Shown here piece after piece: positions 11,566 to 22,592 of a stretch of 64,000 nucleotides of DNA. A program made the translations under genes and the position numbers. This DNA comes from Bathynomus jamesi (Eukaryota > Arthropoda > Malacostraca > Isopoda > Cirolanidae): assembly GCA_023014485.1 (NCBI GenBank), contig JAJOZX010001869.1, forward strand, positions 652,501 to 716,500, in the 5' to 3' direction. Every line of letters begins with the position of its first letter. Position 1 is the first letter of the stretch. Under the pieces are notes generated by a model, which had not been told where the DNA came from, ran no database searches, and worked only from the letters and a program-made list of their open reading frames with translations.

Positions 11566-11998
11566 CAGTGGCGGTCCTAGCTTACATGACGCCCTGGGCG
11601 AACCTCACCTTCAGCGCCCCCCCCCCCTGTTCGCCAACACACACACACATTCGAATCCCCCCAAAATAAAGGACAGACATAACTCTTTCACAAAATAACT
11701 TTTTATTGGACTAATTGTTGGAACTTCAGAACCAAAACAAAGACTCAAATTTCTGAATTTTACAAATCCTTCATCACGTAAATAGAATAACTCACTTAAG
11801 AGAATGTAATTATGATACTATGAACAGGAAAAATACAAATTAAATTGCACAACTGCCATAAATAAACTATTTTTATTTATTTCTTTATTTATTTATTCTT
11901 ATTTTTATTTTTATTTTTTTTGCAGGCGCTCATGCCGCCCCTCCACAAATGCCGCCCTGTGCGGCTGCCCATATTGCCCATATGAGGAACCGCCACTG
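11566..11998. mobile_element. hAT-type MITE in gag
   Basis: Termini CAGTGGCGGTCCTAG and, inverted at the right, CAGTGGCGGTTCC are typical hAT ends. The 8-bp sequence CGTAGAAG flanks both sides (11558-11565 and 11999-12006). The interior is AT-rich with CA and poly-C tracts and no coding capacity. Confidence 0.9.
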
Positions 11999-12167
11999 CG
12001 TAGAAGTACCCGTGGAGGAATCATTTTCCCCAGAGTACAGTTTTCAAGAACACCCTCCAGCGTATGATAATCCCGTAGAATATGACCCAGGTCCTCCCAT
12101 AGAAGACCATTCGAGCCCTTTTTTAGACCCTACATTGGAGGTAGCAGTTCAACCTCCTCCCTCCTAA

Positions 12168-12590
12168 ATTACAGTAATGAACCCAGATACGCACACAAAC
12201 TCCCCATCAGGATAATAAGTGAGGACCTCCGAGATTTAATAATAAAATGGAGCACTGATAACCAAGATTTAAATGCTCTCCTAGATACAGGAGCACACGC
12301 GACGTTAATATAGAAACAATGTGTAGATGAATTATTAGAGAGTACAAGTTACAAATATGAACTTAAGGCACCATCCTGCCAACTCAGAGGAGTTACGGGC
12401 ACACCCATACCTACATACGGAGAAATTGAGTTAAATTTAGAAGTTGGAAACGCGGTATACCCCGCGAAATGTTGTATAGTGGACACAGTCGCCACCTTTC
12501 AGACAGATATCCTACTAGGTATGGATTTTTTTTAACCGGAATCAATGGGAGATTTACCCAGCCGGAAAGTTAGTAAAGTGTCGAAATAGG
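12168..12590 (+). pseudogene. Retroviral-type aspartic protease of the LTR retroelement
   Basis: After the gag stop, a frame contains LNALLDTGAHATLI, the DTGA active site of retropepsins. About 70 residues later FQTDILLGMDFF fits the conserved ILG region near the C-terminus. Stops interrupt the frame just after the active site (near 12311) and near the end (about 12533), so it is not expressible as read. It would mature Gag and Pol. In Ty3/Gypsy elements it is made by frameshift or readthrough from gag, which fits its position. Confidence 0.8.
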
Positions 12591-12761
12591 ACACACCATC
12601 TCCGTGAGAATAACAGACAGCTTAATGTTAATAGAATTAGTCCAGTTCAGATTTCCGAAAGAAATAGGAAACCCCCTCCACTTGATAGCAGTTCAAATCA
12701 GCCGGTTGTATCCAGAGGGACAACCGCTCCAGAAATCAGACCCCAGGGTAATCAGTTCCAG

Positions 12762-14860
12762 TTGTTGAATCCAGTTGGATCAACACAGTCAGTTTCCAGT
12801 CAGTCAGTTTCCAGTCAGCCAGTTTCCAGTCAGCCAGTTTCCAGTCAGCCAGTTTCCAGTCAGCCAGTTTCCAGTCAGCCAGCTTCAGTTCAGCCAGCTT
12901 CAGTTCCGCCCATAAGGCAAATTTTATTCGCCGAACCAGAGTCAGATTCACAATTTTTCATATGCCCTACCGAGCATATAACAGTAGTACCTTATGAGAA
13001 GATTTGTTTCCTAGCAAAAGTAGTCGACAGTCAAGGGAAATTATTAGAGTCAGAGCGTACTCTGATTACAGAGAAAAGTAATTTCAAAAGAGATGTTCTT
13101 ATTGCCCAAGTCCTTAGTCAGAGTCAGAATTCAGCTATCCCTGTTGTTTGTTTAAACAAAGGAAAAAGTCCTATAGAATTAACTTCAAATCAGAAAATAG
13201 GAACTGTTTCCACAGTAGAAGTAGATTCAGATTTCCCCATCAGTATGATAAATCGTGTTTCCAGTTCCTTAGAGTTAAATCCTTCAGTATTAAAAGAAGA
13301 ATATAAGAAATGTCTGGAGCACTCCCTTCAGGAGTCACCAGCTTTACAGGATCCCAAACTAATGGAATCACTTCTCGATTTCCTGATAAGAAATAGAGAT
13401 GTGATTGCCCTAAAAGGAGATCCTCTGGGCCTAACTAATTTGGTCCCTTTTGAAATCAAGTTGGAACCCAATTCCAAACCCATTTTCATTCCTCCCTCTC
13501 GGGTTCCACATTCCCAATTAGTCACTATTGAGGAACACATCAAGGACATGTTGGAGCAGGATGTCATTCAGCCTTCAGCTAGTCCCTGGTCCGCTCCTAT
13601 GATTCTCGTCTCCAAAAAGGACGGAACATCTCGCCCTTGTATAGATTTTAGACGCCTGAACAACATTACCATCCCAGACCGTTTCCCGATTCCAAACATG
13701 CAGGAAACAATTCTGAACGTAGGGAAAGCGAACTTTTTTCATCCCTCGATTTAGCATCGGGTTATTGGCAAATGGAGGTCAGTCCCGAATCTCGGGCATT
13801 GACTGCTTTCTCCACTAACCGAGGCCATTACGAATTCCAGGTTTTACCTTTCGGAGTCCGAAATGGGCCTGCTAATTTCTCTAGGTTGATGAATATAGTC
13901 CTTTCCGACCTATTAGGTGTCGAAGCTCTCGTTTATCTTGACGATATTATCGTCTACAGTTCGGACATAAAAACACACTTTCAACGCCTTCAGAATGTGC
14001 TATCACACTTGAGAAAAGCACACCTTAAACTGAAGCTTGCAAAGTGCAATTTTTTACAAGAATCCCTGGTATACCTAGGATTCCTACTCTCGTCCACAGG
14101 AATTAAACCTGATCCAGCCAAACTCGAAGCCCTGGAAAGGTACCCTGTACCCAAACCATCGACGACGCCCGTGCATTTATTGGTTTTGTCGGATTCTATC
14201 GGAACTTTATCCCCCAATTTTCGAATATTGCTAAACCCATTACTAATTTGTTCCAGAAAAATTCGAAATTTAACTGGGAATCCGATCACCAACATGCCTT
14301 TGAAACTTTAATTAATAAACTAACCTGTCATCCCATTTTACAATATCCTGATTACACAAGACCCTTCATCATAGCCACAGATGCTTCCTCCTATGGACTA
14401 GGAGCCGTCCTGTTACAGGACGTAGACGGTGTGGAATTACCCATTGCTTATGCCAGTCAACTTCTCTCTGCACCTCAACGGAATTATTCCACTACGGACC
14501 GAGAGGCCCTAGCGGTATATTGGGCTTTGAAAAAATTCCGAAATATCGTCTATGGCTACGATGTAACCATCAAGACTGATCATAAGCCACTCACGTACCT
14601 CTTCAAGGACAAGCTACTTGAAGGACGATTGAGTAGATGGGCTCTGTTGATTCAGGACTTTGCAGCGAAAATCGTATACAAACCGGGAAAACTGCAAGTT
14701 ATTCCAGACGGATTGTCGAGACTCAAGCCCGACGCCCAAGTGAATAAAATAGGAATTCTTCCTGTGTTCGACTACGAGTGTCTGCAATACTCCCAACAAC
14801 AGGACCAACACACCCAAACCTTCGGGCGCGCCTGGAACAAAAGGAACCATCGAAGGTAAA
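12762..14860 (+). pseudogene. pol: Reverse transcriptase and RNase H of the LTR retroelement
   Basis: Following a repeat-rich linker, RT begins with SPWSAPMILVSKKDGTSRPC and IDFRRLNNITIPDRFPIP. A frameshift near 13740 precedes the palm: QVLPFGVRNGPANFSRLMN and the catalytic VYLDDIIVYS. A second frameshift near 14170-14250 precedes RNase H, with ATDASSYGLGAVL, REALAVYWALKKFR and TDHKPLTYLF. All key RT and RNase H motifs are intact, so the only visible damage is frame loss. Motif style is clearly Ty3/Gypsy. Confidence 0.9.
12785..12905 (+). repeat. In-frame 15-bp tandem repeat in pol
   Basis: About eight units of CAGTCAGCCAGTTTC encode a VSSQP-like repeat just upstream of the RT domain, between protease and RT. 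Units are nearly identical, so the array is young. Confidence 0.92.
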
Positions 14861-16497
14861 AGAACAGTACAACCTCAAAGATGGGCTCGTACATTTCAGG
14901 AACGAAGATGGAAACGACCTCGTGGAGATACCAAAGGATCTCGTCGATATAGCCATTGGACTTTGTCACGACTCACCTTTGTATGGACACATGGGGCCGG
15001 ATCGCACCATCAAGAGTCTTTTGGAGCGATACCACTTTCCCGAGATGAACAAAAGGTACAAGAATACATCGCCGAATGTCCGTCGTGTTTAAAGCATAAG
15101 GGCAACGTACCATCCACAGCTCCGATGCATAAATATCCAGTATGCCAAAGGCCCTGGCAAAGAACTGGAATGGATATACTGGGACCATTTCCCAAAACAT
15201 CAAAGGGAAATCAGTACATCATTGTGTTTACGGACCACTTCTCGCGTTACAGCGAAGTAGCCGCCATTCCAGACCAGACCTCGGAAACTGTGGCAAGAGC
15301 CCTAGTGGAACGCGTCATCCAAAATCATACCACTCCTTCCATCCTAATCTCGGATAACGCCCTTAGTTTCACTTCCAAACTGTTCGAGTCACTCTGTAAC
15401 ATGTGTAAAATTAAAAATACACACATTGTGGCATACCATCCGCAGGCAAACGGCTTAGTGGAAAGGCACAATCGAAAGATCTTGGAAGCCCTGCGCCACG
15501 TTGTCGATGCATCCTCCCGTACATGGGATGATTCCCTTCCCATGGTACAAACAGCCATCAACAATGGCTATAATGTGTCCATCGGGGACACCCCTCATTT
15601 CGTTCTCTATCACTACGACAAGCGTCTACCTTTTGATTTGCCCGACCAAACCGACCCGGCAGTCTAACATCTTCCGAAATGGCAGAAGCAAATCAGCAAC
15701 TAGCTGAACGATCTTTCAAGATTTTTGACATAATCCGCTATGCCCTCGACCAACGAAACCAACAGATGGAGCAAGAGCAACATAGGCGTCATCCCCGTCA
15801 ACGGACTATAATCGTCGGTATGCGATGTTATCTGAAGAGCGTGAAACCGCCAGGTGCTCATCGCAAATTATACCCAAAATGGGATGGCCCATATAGGATT
15901 ATGAAAAACCTCGGAAAAAATCGTTATGAAATCCTCGACCTCCGGGATCATTCCAAACTAAAGATCATTCACGCTGACAATTTGAAGATAGCTTCCGAAC
16001 AACACCTTCCCAAAAAACAGCTGCCAGGCGTTCGAGCCGCCTATCCTTCAAAAGGTCAAGATATTAACAAATCGGGCAGGGATAAAAAAACTGAAGTGGT
16101 CACCGCGGGAACCGCTACCCATGACGAAGATTGGTACCTCGTAATACCACCAGTACTCGAGGCAATCTCTGAACAAGAGGAGGCCCCAGAGCCAAGCGTC
16201 CCATCGGACCCAGACCCTGGAGAAACCCCTTCGAGAGGATCACTCAGTGGAACTCCACCATCTCCTCCAACTCCACCATCTCCTCTGTCACCACCCTCGC
16301 CGATTGATGATCGACGCACGGACCCTACATACCGCCCGCAAATGCATCACCCACGTGAACTAGAACCTTCACATAAGAAACGAACCCGCTCAGAATCCGA
16401 GCTCAACGGTCGACCCCCATTGCCACCAAAACGAGGCCGACCCCTTCGCCCACAAACACAAGTATCCACACAACTACCCCCAGCTCCGTATAACTAA
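14861..16497 (+). pseudogene. Integrase of the LTR retroelement with GPY/F module and proline-rich tail
   Basis: The zinc-binding region appears with CPSCLKHKG at its end. The core has the DDE triad in context: MDILGPFP, ILISDNALSF and GLVERHNRKILE. After a frame break near 15667, the frame from 15679 has the C-terminal DNA-binding GPY/F module (PKWDGPYRIMKNL) and a long proline/serine-rich tail ending at 16497. The N-terminal zinc region crosses another frame break near 14960-15090. It would insert the cDNA copy. Env begins only 9 bp after its stop. Confidence 0.88.
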
Positions 16498-16506
16498 GGC
16501 GTAGAA

Positions 16507-18245
16507 ATGAATAAAATTGTCCCCCTTATAATTTTCCAAATTATTTACTCTTGTAGACCTAGCATTAAAATTTCTACCGGAGTTGTTATAGAAAAACTTG
16601 CAGAAGGTAAATTTTTGAAAGGGCACGCAGACCTTTATATAAATTTGCAACCCCCTGCTAGAATTAAAATCAATCTCCTTCAGATACAAACCCAATTAAA
16701 AACGTTTGAAAGTAAAGTCCAGAATTCTTTCCAAGGAAAAGATCAGATTAGTCGCGTTCTGTTAGAAAATACCCTCGAAAATATTCAAACTACAGCACGC
16801 GCCCTATCAGAAATATTAGCCTTACCATGGATACAAACTGAAACTAAAAATTCAGAAAACTTTAACCAAAGAAGTAAAAGGGGACTGATAGATATAGGAG
16901 GGAAACTGTTCAAAGGTTTATTCGGATTAGCAACCGAAGAAGATATTAAAAGAATTGAACTTAAATTGAATCTCTTCGCGCGAAATCGACAATATAATGG
17001 ACACATGTTAGAACAAACTATTAGGTCATTACACGAAAACAATCGCTTCCTCCACTCCCTTTCGGACAGATTCACATACCTTGAATCCATGTTAGCTCAA
17101 TACAAAGAACACAAAAGATATCTAGAATTAATAGAGATAATGAACCTACAAGTAACCCTAATCGATAAATACTTACAACGAATAACTACGATTCATTCCA
17201 AGGTTTTGCGTGCAACCCAGCTAGCCCATGGAAAAATCACTCTTTCCACCCTAATACCATGGGAAATACTTCAGTCCTTGATTCACACCGCCCAGTCACA
17301 ATTAAAATTATCACCCATATTCCCACTCAACCACACTAATTACCTCAATTTCTAGAATACACCTGGACTGTACATGGACCACGCCCCTACACATACCTCA
17401 TAATTATACCATTTTTCGATGTCCTCACTTATGACGTATATAAATTTCACACCTTTCCCAACACCCTACCAAAACAACTCTAATGTCTATCGATGTATTT
17501 ACCCACCGTACCACCTTACCTTTTCCTCACCAAAGATCTGTCAGCTTATTCTATGATGTCAGATAGCGACGTCCGGCATTGCCGATTCCCGCAACCAAAT
17601 AAACAACTCGTCTGCACTCCACTCAAACCATTTATTCTTCCAACTACTAGGTCTTGCTTTATCGACTTAATTCGTGACCGGCATGCCCCGGTATGTTCAT
17701 TTAAAAAATTTCATTCCCCTAAAACCATCCAACTACGAATTGGACCAGACATCTGGGTTTCTTTCGCGAACAGGACTGCCGCTACTCTCGAGTGTCCATC
17801 GAATTATTCCCTCATCACAATTCCTATGGTTATTCGGCTACCAATTGGTTGCTCTTTGCGTTCAAAAGCCCTCCAAATATACAACCCGTACAAGGTTACC
17901 CTTAATAACTCATACCCATTCCCGTCGCAAATTAAATTTAAACCCGTCATAGAGATCTTAAATCTCTCCATAAAACCTGTAACCATCCTACCCGAACTAC
18001 ATGCCCCTGAATGGAATGATCAATTGAGCCGGTTTAAAATTTCGGATGATAACCAAAATAACCTCTTACAAATATTACAACCGGTAACCATTTTCTCAAC
18101 ATCTGCCGTTAGTATCATTATTGTATGTGCTATTATCCTCGGTATATTTGTGGTGAAAAGATCATTCTGGGAACAAAGAAAACCAAGAGACACGGAACAT
18201 GAAACTATTTATGCACGACCAAGAGTGCGTGCCCAGACCACGTGA
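16507..18245 (+). pseudogene. env: env: class I-like envelope protein related to errantivirus Env and baculovirus F
   Basis: The first frame (16507-17355) starts with a hydrophobic signal-like segment. At about residue 127 it has the basic motif RSKRG, a furin-type cleavage site, followed by a glycine-rich hydrophobic stretch (GLIDIGGKLFKGLFGLA) typical of a fusion peptide, then a heptad-like helical region. The frame is broken near 17355, with a further stop near 17483. The second frame (17493-18245) carries several cysteines and a C-terminal transmembrane segment (SVSIIIVCAIILGIFVV-like) with a short basic tail. Arrangement and length fit errantivirus Env. As read it is not expressible as one protein. 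Confidence 0.83.
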
Positions 18246-18331
18246 ACTAGACTTAACCACCCGACTTATGTTGTATATATAAATCTATATTATAAAACCC
18301 ATAGTTATCATCTAGTTAGCATTAGTTAGGA

Positions 18332-19286
18332 TGTTACATTATTATATTAATATGGTTCATGTATTTATATAATCCTGTATATTCTTATATATTTAACTTT
18401 ATATAATGCCTATACTCATATGTATGTACGTGTGTGTATTCATTTTTACATAAGGACCAAAATCGCCCAACGCGAGTTTGGATAAAATTTTTGATTTGCT
18501 TTCTACTTTGCTAAATAATTGGTGACATGTTGTTTTTTAAAATCTCATAATCATTTTTTTAGATTTCGCTTAATAAGGAATCCTGCTTAAGCTTTGCAAT
18601 GTTCATATTTTGTATACATTCTCTTTCGTTATAAAAGATGAGATCATGTCTTGCCTAAGCATTAAAATTGTACATCTTAAACCTTAAAATTTTACTCATA
18701 TGCATATTTTAGTGTAAAGATGCATAGTCCGATTTCCACTTTTAGTTAACTTGGCAGATCATGATAACATCAGATCTGAAAAGTCGCGGTTTAAGATAAA
18801 AATATGGTTTCGTCTTCAAATATTTTGTTTACTCGTTCAAGCCTTACCACAACTGAAAATTTACTTTATTTTCGAATATTGTGCAAAAATAATACAGCCT
18901 ATTTAGCATTTAATAATAATGATGTTAGCAGTTTTTGGGTATATAAAACCCAGTAAAAATCTTCCATTGTCACTCAGAAGCTAATTCAGAGGCTGAGCAC
19001 TACCTGTACATTTTAGCAGTAAATCACAGTAAAAGATAGTTTTTATCTTATCCTTCGAACCTTGCTCTCTTCAGAAGAACTTAGTCATTAAACTTTCCGG
19101 ATACACTATAAGAAGAGTCGGGAATCTTCAGCATTTTTAGTAAGTCTATCAGAGTCCTCCGAGCCACTATAGAAGAACTCGGAGAGTAATATAGAAGAAA
19201 ACTACTGCAAGTCACACATCCGTTGCTGCCACCTAACTAGAACCCCCGTCGACTTCGAATCAACCCGGGCCATAGACGGAGGGGTT

Positions 19287-19290
<4 letters not shown>
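18332..19290 (+). repeat. 3' LTR
   Basis: Direct repeat of the 5' LTR, ending GGGGTTAACA at 19290 and running straight into a TA microsatellite. Its start, TGTTACATTATT, contains about 14 bp not present in the 5' copy. The preceding sequence 18246-18331 is short untranslated region without an obvious long polypurine tract. Confidence 0.9.

Positions 19291-19352
<62 letters not shown>
19291..19352. repeat. TA microsatellite between two elements
   Basis: Uninterrupted TA repeat joining the LTR element to the next DNA transposon. Confidence 0.95.
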
Positions 19353-19356
<4 letters not shown>

Positions 19357-22300
19357 GGCGGAGTGAAACAACTTTTTATTTCAAATTTATTTGCCTCACT
19401 TGTTTTTTGGTATATTAGAACATAAAAATTATGTATTCAGTTATTTAATGTTTGTAACTTAAACCATCTCTCGCGTTTTTACATAAAAGCAAAATGGCCA
19501 TCAGCCGGTTGTCCATAAATAAAGATATGCTCATAAGTCATAACATAAAATTAAGTTTTCTATCAAAAAAAAAATTGAAGAAAAACGCTTTATAATGCAA
19601 AACTATATTTAAAAAACACCATTGTGCATACATTGTATTGAAATAAAATTGTATCTGGTCTCACTTGGTTGGATGCCGTAAATCAATTACATTTGAATGC
19701 GATATAAAACCCGCTCATCTCAAATATTATTTTTTCTTTTTTCAGGAGAGGAATCAGATCCTTTTTGGTTTGAAGTGAGGGAAGCAGAGAGCGACTTTTT
19801 ATTCTTGACCTAATAAATCCGTGTCTTGATTCCTGTGATATTACTGATGCTGATGCATCTGTAACCAACTTCACGGCTCTTTTGATGTTCTGTGTGTGAA
19901 TGGGGTATTGCTCAACTTTGAAACATTTTGTTTCGTACTCAAGCAATTTTTCATCACAAAATTTAGAAGTGAGAGGTGGTTCACTGATATCAATCCTATC
20001 CCAGATGATGTTTGTCCAATGTGATGCTTTGAAGTTCAATTCTGGTACTCTAAATTCTCTGATTTTCTTTGTATTGGCTTCCTTACACTTTCTTGTCTGT
20101 ATTATTCGATCGATTGCAACTTTGCGCAGCTTTTACTCACTATCTGACAGCACTGATAGAAGAATATTTTCTGAGTGAGCAAAATAGGCATTCCGTGATA
20201 TATAAGGTTGGACAAGTTTTTGTATATCTTGGGGTAGCAGGTTGAACCTTTTTATCGCATCAAAGATATGTTTGGGTCCATCAGGCAGATACGGTTTAAA
20301 TTTTATATTGAACCAGTTAGGACCATAGTTTGTTACTATGAACAGAACAAGGCTACGTAACTCTCTGGAGGGATTCTTTTGGGAGACATAATAACGACAT
20401 AGTCTGTTAGCTAGTTAACCATCTAGAGTTGTTAAGGGGACCAGGCTTGAGTTTCTCTAGGCTTCCGTCAACATATCCTTCTCTTATGGCCCCAATTATT
20501 CTGAACATGTATTGTTGATCATTACTTAAATCTTCTATGAGCTCATCTGTGAGAACTGGGATGCTATCGGCCCCATCCGTAATTGGGGAGAACTTTACCA
20601 CAGGCATCTCATGGCAAGTCTTAAAAGCATTACCAAAAGATCCACTGAATGATCTTGGCCCAGTTGTTTTCCCGTCGCGTCGTATCGTTCAAACAGATGC
20701 CTTAAGGGAAGTTCATTTGTATGTAACATATTTGTACAAATGCGTCATTGCAATGGTCGGTTCAGCTTCTGCTCGATGAAATGGATTATGCCACCTTTAG
20801 ACCCAGTGTTGACATTCGTACTGTCGCACCCTATCACCTGGAGATTCTGGTCTAGTGTCACTTCATTCAAGTAAGCGAACAACGATTCAGATACATCACT
20901 TGCTTTTCCAGATTTAGGGCTCAAATAGTTAAGGTATTCTCCACCAGGCTCACTTAATAGTACATAATGTGCTTCAACAATTATATCTTGGTACCATTTA
21001 CCATCTTTATTTGTCTTTACCAACGTCTTGTCTTTTCTCCCATCAAAATATAAAGCTTTAACATCATCATAACTTTTAGAACTTGTAATGCTTTTTTCAA
21101 TTTTTGTCTCTCTCTTCTCACCTTACTTCGATCAATAAAACAGTTAGTCTTTTTCGGTGATGATACCCAAATCCACCAAAGTAGCTGAAGCAATGGCCGA
21201 TGGAGCCCTATCTGAAACACCAAATCTGTCGGCTTCCATGGCGAGATTGGGTAAAGGGGCTCTCATTTGAATGTTGGAGCATTCATATTCAGACTTAGTT
21301 GTTGAACTTTCTTCGGTACTAGCGAGATCAGTATTAGTATCAGGTGAAAGCACATCATCAATGACTACCTTTTCGAATTCTTCATGCATGATTATTTTTC
21401 TTCGCTTACTTCCTTGTTGCTCCTTCAACTTTCTTGCATTTCTGTTTGCTATAGATCTTGAAAGGGTAACACCCACACCTCCAATCACCATATTTCGCAT
21501 AGTCCTTTGATCCTCAAGGAATTTCAGTTCTTCTTTGGGTATTCTTGATTCTTTTGGACAAACACAAATAATGTGTTTTTCTTTACATCCCTTTTTCGGC
21601 AGCCAAAATGTTGGTGCGAAAAGAAGTTGCATTTACAGGCACAAATGTCAAAGAGTTCTACCAATGATTTTTTGAGCAATTCAATAAGCTTCGCACTGCT
21701 TTTGGATCGATTGAGTTGCGTAACCTTGTCGGTAAAGCGTTTCAGCTTGGTAATTATGGATTTTTTACTCATTGAAGGTATTGCTGAACGTTTCCACGCT
21801 TCGACCAATGCTTCTGCTATCGTTTCGAGAATATCATTATTTGTCAATTTTGCAGATAAGCCTTCCTTCAGTAGAAGAAAATATCTCCCAACCTGCATAT
21901 TAGAGAGTAAGACATTATGTGGCAATTCACTTGGAATTCCGGACAGAAAATGTTGATTCACCGACTGTCTAGTTAGTAGGGATTTTGCCATATTTAGATC
22001 TAAGGTTAAATTTATACAGAAATAGTACATTATGAAAATCTGAAAAAATACAAAACACGGAATTAGTTAAAACAAATTATATATAAGCTCTAAAACTAAA
22101 ATGTAAACATATTTTACTCAATAGTCTTTGTAGCCACCCATGCTACAATATGCAGCATGCGGCTCCTACCCCCATCCCTTACCAGCCATATGCAAGATGT
22201 CATTGACCTCGAGTGAGACTGATGTTTAGATAAGCGTCTGTGTGTTCTTAAGTAGTTAGTGATTAATAAGTATCGCTTCTGTTGTGTGAATATATTTATT

Positions 22301-22537
22301 CGTTATCATATTTATAACCAAATATCGCACAATATAACGCGATATCTACTCTCAAAAACCGATAGATATTATACTAGGGGTCTTTCAAAATATGACTTTC
22401 CGCCATTTTGTTTCCGGCAAAAATGCGGCGGGTGGAGGGTCCTAAAAAGAAAATATTATCTTTGTAGAACTTCTAGAGTGTCAATACACCAAATCATGAG
22501 TGAGGCAAGACGGTTTAATATTTTCACTCCACCCTGA
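19353..22537 (-). mobile_element. 3.2-kb DNA transposon of an uncharacterised DDE family
   Basis: Left terminus TTAGGGCGGAGTGAAA and inverted right terminus TCAGGGTGGAGTGAAA form a terminal inverted repeat of about 16 bp. TA flanks both sides, inside AT-rich sequence. One large minus-strand gene lies inside. The right side (22031-22500) has no gene. Termini resemble the palindrome at 35594-36186 and the right end at about 52095, and the same protein family occurs at 48071-48752. Confidence 0.72.
19683..22030 (-). pseudogene. Uncharacterised DDE-type transposase, several frameshifts
   Basis: Read in pieces on the minus strand. The N-terminal part (22030-21524) has a cysteine-rich region with CACKCNF. 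The middle (21632-21144) has CPKESRIPKEELKFLEDQR. A motif YFDGRKDKT near 21050 looks like the first catalytic Asp; VIGCDSTNVNTGSKGG near 20840 looks like the second; VCQLHTNEL follows as the C(2)H motif seen in hAT-like transposases; NSRWLTS (near 20410) and ANWF-type helices follow. The C-terminal part (20039-19683) includes DISEPPL and IKSRSLLPSL. I recognise this as a widespread unannotated invertebrate family, but I know no published name. The DDE reading is inference from motif order. Confidence 0.7.
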
Positions 22538-22592
22538 TATATATTTATATACGAGGAGTGATCAAAAGGTATCGATAATTTTATTGCTACGG

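Larger units (their letters stand above)
9408..12167 (+). pseudogene. gag: gag of the LTR retroelement, broken by two transposons
   Basis: Gag starts MSDSDGALSDIEDLPTP, an acidic N-terminus, and continues to a capsid-like region. At 9721 it is interrupted by a 907-bp element and resumes at 10638 in a compatible frame (REAKRFIDPKEGNAHD, later WKKEEHEDLNNFITRTHKL). A frame break near 11005 precedes two CCHC zinc knuckles, CFNCDSFGHMISQC and CSHCHEHGHRRGDRQKC. A second insertion occupies 11566-11998. The last part, ending PTLEVAVQPPPS, is proline-rich and stops at 12167. Gag would form the particle and bind RNA through the knuckles. Both insertions carry clean target duplications, so they postdate the gag sequence. 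Confidence 0.87.
7758..19290 (+). mobile_element. Env-containing Ty3/Gypsy-type LTR retroelement (endogenous retrovirus)
   Basis: Two near-identical direct LTRs (7758-8702 and 18332-19290) enclose a primer-binding-like site, gag with zinc knuckles, protease, RT, RNase H, integrase and an env gene, in that order. Pol order with the integrase after RNase H places it in Ty3/Gypsy. An env with a basic cleavage site and C-terminal membrane anchor makes it errantivirus-like. Gag is broken by two later DNA transposons, and several frameshifts break pol and env. No target duplication could be recognised because the right flank is a TA microsatellite. Confidence 0.92.

Noticed and set aside
16056..16319. 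Minus-strand Gly/Asp-rich ORF
   Set aside because: Antisense to the proline-rich integrase tail; composition follows from the other strand.
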